From DASZHJ01 sp035517495 (GTDB lineage Bacteria; Pseudomonadota; Alphaproteobacteria; ATCC43930; CGMCC-115725), in assembly GCA_035517495.1 (NCBI GenBank), contig DATIYT010000129.1:32102-96101 (forward strand): a DNA stretch of 64,000 nucleotides, read 5' to 3'. A model generated the notes under the pieces. It worked only from the letters and a program-made list of their open reading frames with translations. It did no database searches and was not told where the DNA came from. This document shows, one piece after another, positions 52,726-61,035 of the stretch. Made by a program: the position numbers and the translations under genes. The first letter of the stretch is position 1; each line of letters starts with the position of its first letter.

Positions 52726-54786
52726 ATGGCCCCGCGCAGAGGTTCCGAGCTTCGCGCCGATCCCAACGACCGTCCGCCCGGCCGGGCGCGCGCCGCGGTG
52801 CGCACGCGGAAGCGGCGGAACCCGCCTCGGCGTGCGGTCCGTGGCAAGAAACGAGGCATCCTGCGCACGCTGACGCGGTGGGGCGTGATGGCGACGCTTT
52901 GGGGCGCGATCGCGGTCGTGGCGGTCTGCGGCTATTTCGCCTTCACGCTGCCCAAGATCAGCGACCTCGCCGCCGTCGGACGCAGACCCAGTGTGACGCT
53001 GCTCGCCACCGACGGCTCACTGATTGCCACCTACGGCGATCTCTTCGGCGAGCCGCTCCGGCTCAAGGACATGCCGCGCTACCTGCCCGAGGCCGTGCTC
53101 GCCACCGAGGATCGCCGCTTCTATCACCACTTCGGCATCGACCCCATCGGTCTCGGGCGCGCGCTTGTCGCCGATATTCGCGCGGGCCATGTGGTGCAGG
53201 GCGGCAGCACCATCACCCAGCAGCTCGCCAAGAACCTGTTCTTGACGCCCGAGCGCACGCTCGGGCGGAAGGTGCAGGAGGCGGAGCTCGCGATCTGGCT
53301 CGAGCATCGCTTCAGCAAGGAGCAAATCCTCGAAATCTATCTGAACCGCGTCTATCTCGGCGCCGGCACCTATGGCGTCGATGCCGCGGCACGGCGCTAT
53401 TTCGGCAAATCGGCTCGCGACGTCTCGCTCTATGAGGCGGCCGTGATCGCGGGCCTGCTGCGCGCGCCGACCCGCTTCAGTCCAGCGAACGACCGCGAGC
53501 GGGCGGCGGCGCGCGCTCACCAGGTGCTCGACAACATGGTAACGGCGGGTTTCATCACCCAGCCGCAAATGGCGGCCGCTGAAAGCCAGAAAACGCAGCT
53601 CGCGCGGGTCGAGCCGGTCTTGGCGGGGAGCCGCTATTTCGCGGATTGGATATCGGAGCAGATCGCGGGGTTCGCCGGCTTCACCAGCCGCGACCTCGTG
53701 GTCAAGACCACGCTCGATCCGAAGATGCAGGCCGCCGCCGAGCGCGCGATCGCCGATACGCTTGCGAAGGACGGCGAAAAAGCGGAGGCGAGTCAGGGAG
53801 CACTCATCGCCATGACTCCGGAGGGTGCGGTGCGCGCGCTGGTGGGTGGCCGTGATTATGCCGATAGCCAATTTGACCGTGCGACGCAGGCGCTCCGGCA
53901 GCCCGGCTCTTCCTTCAAGGCCTTCGTCTATCTGGCAGCCCTAGAGCACGGCATCCGCCCAAGCGACCATTTCATGGACGCTCCCATCCGCATTGGCAAT
54001 TACCAGCCGCATGACTTTGGCGGCAAGTACCTCGGCGATGTGACCGTGGCGGAAGCGGTTGCCGAGTCGATCAACACCGTTGCGGTCCAGGTGGAGCAGC
54101 GGGTCGGCATCGATGCCGTGATCGCGGCGGCGCGCCGCCTCGGCATCACCAGCGAATTGCACCGCGACTTGAGCCTGGCGCTCGGCACCAACGAAGTAAC
54201 TCTGATGGACCTGACCGCGGCCTACGCGGCCTTCGCCAGCGGCGGCGAAGGCGCCTGGCCATTCGGCATCGAGGAGATTCGCGATCGCGACGGCCAGATT
54301 ATCTTTCAGCGGCAGGGCTCGGGACCCGGACGCGTGATCGATCCACAGACCGCCGCCACCATGAACATGCTGCTCGCCGGGGTCATCGACCACGGCACTG
54401 GCCGTGCCGCACAATTCGGCCTGCCGATCGCCGGCAAAACCGGCACGACGCAGGATTACCGCGACGCGCTCTTCGTAGGCTATACGGCGGACCTCGTCGC
54501 TACGGTTTGGTTCGGAAATGACGACAACAGCCCGATGAAGGACGTCACGGGCGGCGGTCTCCCCGCGCGCACCTGGCATGCCTTCATGGTGGAGGCAACG
54601 CGCGGCGAGCCGGCGCGGCCGCTCCCCTCGGCGTCCGTCGCCGTGGCACAGGCAACGGCGCCAATGCCCGCGTCCGGCGGCGGCTCTCCGGCACCGCTGC
54701 AAACGATCCTCAACCGGCTGTTCGGCGGTGGCGCGGCATCGACGCCCGCCCGCCCGCGGGACAAAGACCCAAACGACATGAAGTGA
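52726..54786 (+). CDS. Class A penicillin-binding protein (PBP1A type)
   Basis: 686 residues. A basic cytoplasmic tail and one membrane helix (VMATLWGAIAVVAVCGYFAF, about 54-73) are followed by a GT51 glycosyltransferase with the EDRRFYHHFGID and GGSTITQQLAKNLF motifs. The transpeptidase has SxxK in QPGSSFKAF, SIN in ESINTVA and KTGTTQDYRDA. It polymerises and cross-links peptidoglycan at the outer face of the inner membrane. The C-terminal tail is Pro/Ala-rich and ends in RPRDKDPNDMK. Confidence 0.95.
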   Translation: MAPRRGSELRADPNDRPPGRARAAVRTRKRRNPPRRAVRGKKRGILRTLTRWGVMATLWGAIAVVAVCGYFAFTLPKISDLAAVGRRPSVTLLATDGSLIATYGDLFGEPLRLKDMPRYLPEAVLATEDRRFYHHFGIDPIGLGRALVADIRAGHVVQGGSTITQQLAKNLFLTPERTLGRKVQEAELAIWLEHRFSKEQILEIYLNRVYLGAGTYGVDAAARRYFGKSARDVSLYEAAVIAGLLRAPTRFSPANDRERAAARAHQVLDNMVTAGFITQPQMAAAESQKTQLARVEPVLAGSRYFADWISEQIAGFAGFTSRDLVVKTTLDPKMQAAAERAIADTLAKDGEKAEASQGALIAMTPEGAVRALVGGRDYADSQFDRATQALRQPGSSFKAFVYLAALEHGIRPSDHFMDAPIRIGNYQPHDFGGKYLGDVTVAEAVAESINTVAVQVEQRVGIDAVIAAARRLGITSELHRDLSLALGTNEVTLMDLTAAYAAFASGGEGAWPFGIEEIRDRDGQIIFQRQGSGPGRVIDPQTAATMNMLLAGVIDHGTGRAAQFGLPIAGKTGTTQDYRDALFVGYTADLVATVWFGNDDNSPMKDVTGGGLPARTWHAFMVEATRGEPARPLPSASVAVAQATAPMPASGGGSPAPLQTILNRLFGGGAASTPARPRDKDPNDMK

Positions 54787-54824
54787 TACGGCTCAAGCGA
54801 GACGGCGCGCTCGGCGTAGCTGCC

Positions 54825-55799
54825 TCACGCGCCGCGAGCGCGGTTCGCGCCGTTCCCAGTGTTTCGTGAGGAAATGCGGCGAAGGTTGCCGGCGCGTACC
54901 GAGGTCGGAGCGTACCAACCCTCTCTGAGCTCGAGCAGCGCGTTGCGGACGATTTCGCGCGCGGTGTCCTTCGGCTTGTTGCGCCGCTCTATGAGCGCCA
55001 GCGTACAGGGTTGCTCGGGTTTGAGCGGTCGTACGATGATGTCCGAGCTAGGTCCCGCAGCTGAGACGTCCGGCACGATCGACATCCCGAGATTGGAGGC
55101 AACCACGCTCTTTATCGCCTCGACCGTGCTGACGTGCATCGGAGTGTGCTGCAGCGGTAGGTACTTCGATAGCCAGTGCATCACGAGCGCGTAGACGGCG
55201 CCTCGCGTGTGCTCAAGCACCATCGGGCGCGCCGCCACGTACTCGGGGGTCACTTCCTTGGGGAGATTCCGCGTGCCGGCCGGAAATATCGCCACCAGCT
55301 TCTCCGGTCGGAGCGGCGTCACGCGCAGTCTCGCGGCCTTTACGGGCAGGGTCACCAGCGCGAGGTCGATCGTGTCCTTCATGATATTGTCGACACTGTC
55401 GCGCGTCGGCATGTTGGTCACGATCAGGTCTATGCCCGGATGCTCCTCGCGCAGCTTCTTCAGGATCGGCGGTAGCTCGTAGGTGAGCGCCGTCAGCGTT
55501 GTGCCGATGTGCACGGAGCCGAGCCAGCCGTCGCGAAAACGGCGCATCGCGGACGCCGCGGCATCGCACTCGCGGAAAACGCGGGCGGCATGCTCCATCA
55601 GTTCGCGCCCGGGGGCGGTCGCGCGCGCCCGCTTGCCCAGACGCTCGATCAGTCGCACGCCGAAGCGATGCTCGAGCTCGCGGATATGTTGGCTGATCGC
55701 CGGCTGCGAGAGATTGAGTCGCCGCGCCGCGGCAGAAAAACTGCCGAGGTCGACGACCTCCGTCAGGGTGCGCAGCTGATCGAGATTGATGCTCCGCAT
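54825..55799 (-). CDS. LysR-family transcriptional regulator
   Basis: 324 residues. The N-terminal helix-turn-helix, LRTLTEVVDLGSFSAAARRL and LNLSQPAISQHIRELEHRFG, is the LysR signature; the effector domain starts near residue 90. It is divergent from the methanethiol oxidase gene across 400 bases, the classic arrangement for a regulator of that gene. A GATAA-N8-TTATC palindrome, 32 bases before its start, is a candidate binding site. Confidence 0.92.
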   Translation of the reverse strand: MRSINLDQLRTLTEVVDLGSFSAAARRLNLSQPAISQHIRELEHRFGVRLIERLGKRARATAPGRELMEHAARVFRECDAAASAMRRFRDGWLGSVHIGTTLTALTYELPPILKKLREEHPGIDLIVTNMPTRDSVDNIMKDTIDLALVTLPVKAARLRVTPLRPEKLVAIFPAGTRNLPKEVTPEYVAARPMVLEHTRGAVYALVMHWLSKYLPLQHTPMHVSTVEAIKSVVASNLGMSIVPDVSAAGPSSDIIVRPLKPEQPCTLALIERRNKPKDTAREIVRNALLELREGWYAPTSVRAGNLRRISSRNTGNGANRARGA

Positions 55800-56198
55800 C
55801 TCAAGAAAATCCTGATCAATGCGATAGAAAGATAAGATTTGAATTATCGCAGCGACGCAAGTTGATTAACTCGCGGCGATTGCACCGTCTCGATCGCAGA
55901 TATCGTCGAAGAGCACCGTTTGCGCCGCGCCGGACCTGCAGCCTTGCGTTGCCCACCAGATGACGCTGATCGAGCAATGGACATCGCAAGATTTGCGAAT
56001 GTGACGGCACCCGACTGTAGATAGAAGCAGAAGCGGTTTAAATTTCCATACGTGGCCGATATCGCTCGGAGTGATCGATTGCGTACGGCTGTAAGGTATC
56101 GCACTCTCGAAAGTCGCGAGAGGCCGTAGGCAGAAGGGGGTTCATCGAGGACGGCGGACCGAGCGGGGGTTCGCCGATATCCAAAATGAGGTGCTGCT
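55800..56198. other. Divergent control region between lysR and methanethiol oxidase
   Basis: About 400 bases with no gene. It contains a LysR-box-like palindrome near the lysR end (55831-55848) and a small CTCTCG/CGAGAG inverted repeat (56104-56122). No strong -35/-10 pair for mtoX was picked out. Confidence 0.5.
55831..55848. promoter_or_regulatory. Candidate LysR operator
   Basis: GATAAGATTTGAATTATC has 5-base inverted arms GATAA and TTATC and contains a T-N11-A core, the LysR pattern. A related sequence, AAAAGATAAAATTTGAAC, recurs at 58343-58360 after the methanethiol oxidase operon. Binding is inferred from position and symmetry only. Confidence 0.45.
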
Positions 56199-57599
56199 AT
56201 GACGATGAGACCTGATCCGACCTTCCACGCGTCTCCCAAGCTTGCGATGGAAGCCGCGCCCGAGAATTTCGCCTATACCTTGCTACTCAGTCCGAATTTT
56301 TCGAAGCCGGACGCGCTGGCCGTGGTCGACGTGAAGCCCGGCTCGCCGACCTACAGCCGGGTCGTCCACACGGTGACGATGCCTTACAAAGGCGACGAGT
56401 TTCACCATTTCGGCTGGAATGCATGCTCGTCGGCGCTGTCGCCACTGGCGGGCCACGCGTTTCTCGAGCGTCGCTATTTGATAATCCCGGGAATCCGCTC
56501 CTCGCGGATTTACGTCGTGGACACGAAACCCGATCCCACCAAGGCCAAAATCCATAAGATCATCGAGCCGGAAGAGGTGTTCAAAAAGACCGGCTACTCC
56601 AGACCGCACACCATTCACTGCGGTCCCGAGGGCATTTACGTCAGCACTCTCGGCGGCGGCGGCAAGAACGGCACCGACGGCCCTCCCGGCATCTTCATCA
56701 TGGACTGCGAGACGTTCGACATCTTGGGACGCTGGGAGATCGATCGCGGACCGCAGAAGCTTCACTATGACTTCTGGTGGAATCTGCCGCGCAATTACAT
56801 GGTGACGAGCGAGTGGTCGCAGCCGCCGCAGTTCGAGAACGGGATCGTGCCGGAGGACCTGCTCTCGAACAAATACGGCCACCAGATCCACTTCTGGGAT
56901 CTCAGCGCCCGCCGCAACGTCCAGACCATTGATCTGGGCGCCAACCACCAGATGCCGCTCGAGGTGCGGCCCGCACACGATCCGATTCGCGAGTACGGGT
57001 TTGTCGGCGTCGTCGTCGACACGACCAATCTCGAAGGCTCTGTCTGGACCTGGTGGCGCGAGGGCGGAAATTTTCATGCCGAAAAGACCGCGACCATCCC
57101 GCCCGAACCGGCGACCAAGGACCGGCTACCGCCGCTCCTGCAGGGGTTTGGCGCGGTGCCTCCATTGGTGAGCGATATCGACCTTTCCCTCGATGACCGG
57201 TTCCTGTACGTCGCGTGTTGGGGGACCGGAGAAATGCGCCAATACGACGTCACTGACCCGAGAAAGCCGAAGCTAACGGGCTCGGTTCGGCTCGGCGGCG
57301 TTGCGCGTCGCACCGCCCACCCGAGCGGCAAGGCTTATGCCGGCGGTCCGCAGATGGTCGAGATCAGCCGCGACGGCAAGCGTGTCTATTGGACCAACTC
57401 GCTATACTCCACGTGGGACAACCAGTTTTATCCCGACGGTGTTCCCGGCGTCGAAGTCATGGCTCATGCAGGCCCGAAGGGCGGGCTCGAGTTGGCGAAA
57501 GACTACTGGGTGAGCTTCCCCGAGGGATACCGGGCGCACCAGATCCGGCTCGAGGGCGGCGACTGTTCGACGGATTCATTCTGCTATCCGTCGGCTTGA
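56199..57599 (+). CDS. mtoX: Methanethiol oxidase / selenium-binding protein (SBP56 family)
   Basis: 466 residues, family length. FHHFGWNACSS contains the conserved Cys and the histidines of the putative copper site; RPHTIHCGPEGIYVSTLG, LHYDFWWNLPRN and SDIDLSLDDRFLYVACWGTGEMRQYDV are SBP56 hallmarks. Bacterial MtoX oxidises methanethiol to formaldehyde, sulfide and peroxide. The periplasmic signal peptide of the Hyphomicrobium enzyme is not evident here, so it may act in the cytoplasm. It is probably regulated by the divergent LysR and is coupled to the membrane protein gene that follows. Confidence 0.9.
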   Translation: MTMRPDPTFHASPKLAMEAAPENFAYTLLLSPNFSKPDALAVVDVKPGSPTYSRVVHTVTMPYKGDEFHHFGWNACSSALSPLAGHAFLERRYLIIPGIRSSRIYVVDTKPDPTKAKIHKIIEPEEVFKKTGYSRPHTIHCGPEGIYVSTLGGGGKNGTDGPPGIFIMDCETFDILGRWEIDRGPQKLHYDFWWNLPRNYMVTSEWSQPPQFENGIVPEDLLSNKYGHQIHFWDLSARRNVQTIDLGANHQMPLEVRPAHDPIREYGFVGVVVDTTNLEGSVWTWWREGGNFHAEKTATIPPEPATKDRLPPLLQGFGAVPPLVSDIDLSLDDRFLYVACWGTGEMRQYDVTDPRKPKLTGSVRLGGVARRTAHPSGKAYAGGPQMVEISRDGKRVYWTNSLYSTWDNQFYPDGVPGVEVMAHAGPKGGLELAKDYWVSFPEGYRAHQIRLEGGDCSTDSFCYPSA

Positions 57600-58276
57600 T
57601 TTCGAACGGCGGCGATTGGGCGCCCGCGGCGCTTTGGCTTGCGGTCGTGGCGAGCGGTCTCTATCACGGAGTGAACCCGGGGATGGGATGGCCGCTCGCC
57701 TTGTCAGCCGGGCTTATGGAAAGGAGTTCGCGCGCGCTGGCGAAGGCGCTTTGGCCACTGACCATCGGCCATGTGCTGGCAATGCTTGTGGTGATCCTTC
57801 CTTTTGCGCTGCTGACAATCCTTGTTCAATGGCAGCGGCAACTCCGGATCGGCGCGAGCCTATTGGTGATCGGGTTCGGAATTTACCGCCTTATCAACCG
57901 CAGGCATTCTCGGACACTGGCGCGGATACCACCGGCGCACCTGGGCTTCTGGTCGTTTGCCGTCGCGATCGCACACGGCGCCGGATTGATGTTGGTGCCG
58001 ATCTATCTTGGCCTTTGCCGACCTTCGACACTCGATCGGGGCGACGTTGCCGCAGGTGCGCTCATCGGTGCCAATATCGACATGGCTGTCCTGGTCTCTG
58101 TCGTGCACGCGCTCGCGATGGTCACGGCTGGCGGACTCCTGGCATGGTTGGTTTTTCGCCACTTGGGGCTGAAGTTCGTAAACCGGAGCTGGTTCAACTT
58201 GGACGCGATTTGGGCATTGAGCCTCGTGCTGGTGGGTGTCGTCTCATTTGCATTCAGCATCGCGGATCGGCACTGA
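57596..58276 (+). CDS. Multi-pass membrane protein coupled to methanethiol oxidase
   Basis: About 226 residues from a TTG at 57596 that overlaps the mtoX stop (TTGA); the next ATG is at 57682. Six hydrophobic segments are visible. SGLYHGVNPGMGWPLALSAGL near the N-terminus and VAIAHGAGLMLVPIYLGLC in the middle are striking, with His in the membrane. I know similar hypothetical proteins but no function. The overlap suggests it works with MtoX, perhaps in moving a sulfur compound or a metal. Confidence 0.75.
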   Translation: MISNGGDWAPAALWLAVVASGLYHGVNPGMGWPLALSAGLMERSSRALAKALWPLTIGHVLAMLVVILPFALLTILVQWQRQLRIGASLLVIGFGIYRLINRRHSRTLARIPPAHLGFWSFAVAIAHGAGLMLVPIYLGLCRPSTLDRGDVAAGALIGANIDMAVLVSVVHALAMVTAGGLLAWLVFRHLGLKFVNRSWFNLDAIWALSLVLVGVVSFAFSIADRH

Positions 58277-58629
58277 GCCGCGCACTCGAACCGCGAAAAC
58301 TTAGGACTCCGGCATCCAAAGAGAATCCTTATCGAAGTGATCAAAAGATAAAATTTGAACTGAGGGCGCCGCCACATTACCTCACGTCTCGCCCCGGAAC
58401 GCCGACAGCGTCTGCGCGAGTGTCGTGACGTCGCAATCCGTAGGCACGCCTTGCCAGTGCAATAAAGGTATTGGACGCCACAGGCGATGCGCCGGCGTCG
58501 AGAGTTCAACTGTCGCGCGCGTATGCGGGTCGGCTAGGGATTGGAGGCCTCGGCGATTTCGGCCTGCGGCCAACAGGGTCATCCGACATCCAACACCAAC
58601 CAGGAGAGAGACATCGAAAGGGGGCGGCG
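58277..58629. other. Gene-free stretch of about 350 bases before the cyclase
   Basis: No convincing gene. It holds the second GATAA-type site (58343-58360) and, at its end, an AAAGGGGG ribosome site for the cyclase TTG start. A minus-strand frame of about 66 codons is Arg-rich and lacks a ribosome site. Confidence 0.5.
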
Positions 58630-60588
58630 TTGAAACGCAAGCTAAGCACCATCGTCAGTGTCGACGTCGCCGGGTACAGCCGATTGATGGGCCGCGACGA
58701 GGAGGGCACGCATGCGCGGCTGAGCGCGCTCTTCCGCGAACTGTTGGAGCCCGCGGCCCGCGAGCACGCGGGGGTCGTCATCAAGAAAACCGGTGACGGC
58801 TTGTTGGCGGATTTTGCGAGCGTGGTAGAGGCCGTCCGCTATGCAATCCAGGTTCAGAAAGGCGCCGCGGAACGGAATGCTCACCTCCCCACGGAGCGGC
58901 ATATCATCTTTCGGATCGGCGTCAATCTTGGTGACGTGATCGTCGACGCCGGCGAGATCTTTGGCGACGGCGTCAATATTGCAGTTCGGCTCGAAAGTAT
59001 CGCCGAGCCCGGCACGATCGTGGTCTCACGCGCCGTACGGAATCATGTCCGCGACAAGCTGAACGTTGCCTTCGAGGATATGGGCGCGCAACGCCTGAAG
59101 AATATAGCGCGACCCCTTCGCGCCTACCGCATCAGACCCGAGGGCAGTCCCAATCAAAATCGCGGCGGCGCCGCGCGCGGCCGCCTTCACCGCGGCGCTC
59201 CCTTGGGACTGGGCGCGGCCGGAGCGGCGATGGTCGTGGCCTCTCTCCTTTGGTGGCCAAAGCTGCTGGATCTGCAGCCTGTAACGGCGGCTCTGTTTTC
59301 CGATTCGTCCGCGCTGCAAACGAACCGAGGCGAGCCCGAGCAGCGGTTCTCGATCGTCGTGCTGCCTTTCGCCAATCTCAGCGCCGATCCGCAGCAGGAT
59401 TATTTTGTCGATGGGATCACCGAGAGTCTGACCACGGATCTCTCGCGCGTGCTTCCCGGCAGTTTCGTGGTCGCGCGCCGGACCGCCCTCATTTACAAGA
59501 ACAAACCGATCGACCCCGGCGAGATCGTGCGCGATTTGAAGGCACACTATTACCTCGAGGGAAGCGTGGTAATAGACGGCGACCAAGTGCGCGTCAACGC
59601 GAGGCTGATGGACGCCGAGACCAATACCGAGTTATGGGCCGAGCGCTTCGACACGGAGCGAACGGATGTGCTGGAGATCCAGGACCGGATCGTCGGCCGC
59701 CTCTCGCGCTCGGTCGGATTGAAGCTCGTCGACATCCAAGCGCGGCGCAGCGAGCGCGATCACCCGCACAATGCGTCGGCCGTCGATTTGGTGATGCGCG
59801 GCCAGGCCACGGTCAATCGGCCGGCTTCGCGCGAGTCGATGCTTGCAGCGCGCGGGCTGTTCCAGCAGGCCCTGCAATACGAGCCGGACGACGTCGATGC
59901 GCTCGCGGGCGTGGCGACCACCTATCTGTTCGAAGTTCTCAACAGCTATTACGAGACCGGGCGGGAGGAGCGCTTGCGGAAGGCAAGTGTTCTGGTCGAT
60001 CGCGCCCTTGCCATCGAACCGCGCCACATCGTCGCGCTCCGGATACATGCCGGGCTGCTACGCGCCGAAGGCAATTTCGACGCGGCTATTTCGGCGAGCA
60101 AGGCCGTGATCGAGCAAAATCCCGGCGAACCGTGGGCGTACAAAGAAGTGGGCCTGAGCGAACTCTACCTCGGCCGTTTCCAGGATGCGCTCGACTGGTT
60201 CGAGAAGGCCGATCAGATCGGGCCACGTGATCCGGGTCGATGGATTTGGCTCGGCGCGATGGGGCGCGTGCAATTCTTCCTCGGCAACAACGACCAGGCG
60301 ATACGGCTGCTCAAGCTCTCGGCCGAGGCCAACCCAAAGGACGTTCGCGCCTATGCGCTGCTCGCCGCGGTCTTCGCGCTCTCGGACCGCAGCGAGGACG
60401 CCAGCCAAGCCCTGGCTAGCTGCCTGCGCCTGCGGCCCGAGACGACGATCAGCGAGTTGTTTGACGATTGGTCCGTACCCCTGGATGCCACGAGTCCGAT
60501 TTATCGGCGTCAACACGAGCGGTTTCGGGAAGGGTTGCGCCTCGCGGGCATGTCGGAAGGTACCTCCCGGCGCGCCCCTTCCCAATGA
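58630..60588 (+). CDS. Class III adenylate/guanylate cyclase with TolB-like and TPR domains
   Basis: 652 residues from a TTG at 58630 with AAAGGGGG upstream; the family N-terminus KRKLSTIVSVDVAGYSRLMG starts right there. The cyclase domain (about 1-165) has metal Asp in VDVAGYSRLM, KKTGDGLLADF, and GDGVNIAVRLE with the catalytic Asn and Arg. A membrane helix follows (LGAAGAAMVVASLLWW), then a TolB-like segment (IVVLPFANLSADPQQDYF) and six or more TPR repeats to the end. It probably makes cAMP in response to a signal sensed outside the membrane. Confidence 0.9.
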   Translation: MKRKLSTIVSVDVAGYSRLMGRDEEGTHARLSALFRELLEPAAREHAGVVIKKTGDGLLADFASVVEAVRYAIQVQKGAAERNAHLPTERHIIFRIGVNLGDVIVDAGEIFGDGVNIAVRLESIAEPGTIVVSRAVRNHVRDKLNVAFEDMGAQRLKNIARPLRAYRIRPEGSPNQNRGGAARGRLHRGAPLGLGAAGAAMVVASLLWWPKLLDLQPVTAALFSDSSALQTNRGEPEQRFSIVVLPFANLSADPQQDYFVDGITESLTTDLSRVLPGSFVVARRTALIYKNKPIDPGEIVRDLKAHYYLEGSVVIDGDQVRVNARLMDAETNTELWAERFDTERTDVLEIQDRIVGRLSRSVGLKLVDIQARRSERDHPHNASAVDLVMRGQATVNRPASRESMLAARGLFQQALQYEPDDVDALAGVATTYLFEVLNSYYETGREERLRKASVLVDRALAIEPRHIVALRIHAGLLRAEGNFDAAISASKAVIEQNPGEPWAYKEVGLSELYLGRFQDALDWFEKADQIGPRDPGRWIWLGAMGRVQFFLGNNDQAIRLLKLSAEANPKDVRAYALLAAVFALSDRSEDASQALASCLRLRPETTISELFDDWSVPLDATSPIYRRQHERFREGLRLAGMSEGTSRRAPSQ

Positions 60589-60598
60589 ACCCAGAATG

Positions 60599-60883
60599 TC
60601 ATTCGGCCTTTTCCGTGGTGGGATCGATGATCTTGCGGACCTCGGTGATTTTTGTCGCGGGGAAGCCGCTGATCTCCGAGTGTTTGCGGATAATGGCTTC
60701 GTCCTTGGCGAGATAAACGCAGAACGTCTTGTTGTCGGCAACGTAGCTCTCGACCCATTGAATGTCGGGCCCGAGTTGCCGTAGTGCGCCGTTGGATTTC
60801 GCCGCCGCTCCACGAAGCTGCTCGCGCTCAAGAGTTCCAACCTTTGGAATATCCCGCTCGATGATGAATTTTCGCAGCGCCAT
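60599..60883 (-). CDS. DUF4242 (SCO4226-like) small protein
   Basis: 94 residues with a near-perfect AAGGAGG ahead of the ATG. RKFIIERDIPKVGTLEREQL at the start and NKTFCVYLAKDEAIIRKHSEISGFP with the following EVRKIIDP fit the DUF4242 ferredoxin-like fold; some relatives bind nickel. Function is unknown. It converges with the cyclase gene. Confidence 0.87.
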   Translation of the reverse strand: MALRKFIIERDIPKVGTLEREQLRGAAAKSNGALRQLGPDIQWVESYVADNKTFCVYLAKDEAIIRKHSEISGFPATKITEVRKIIDPTTEKAE

Positions 60884-61035
60884 TGTGTCCTCCTTGTGCT
60901 GTCGCTCCAGCGATAAATGTGGTGTCTGCGTTGCCCATCGTCATGTGAGACGCGTCACATCGAAAAAATCGAATGGCGCAGGCGCGTCACTATATCTGGG
61001 TGCGAGAGCGACAGCCGGATGCGCGGATCGGGACA

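Noticed and set aside
58382..58582. 66-codon minus-strand frame before the cyclase gene
   Set aside because: No ribosome site, no recognisable motif and a composition like non-coding DNA.
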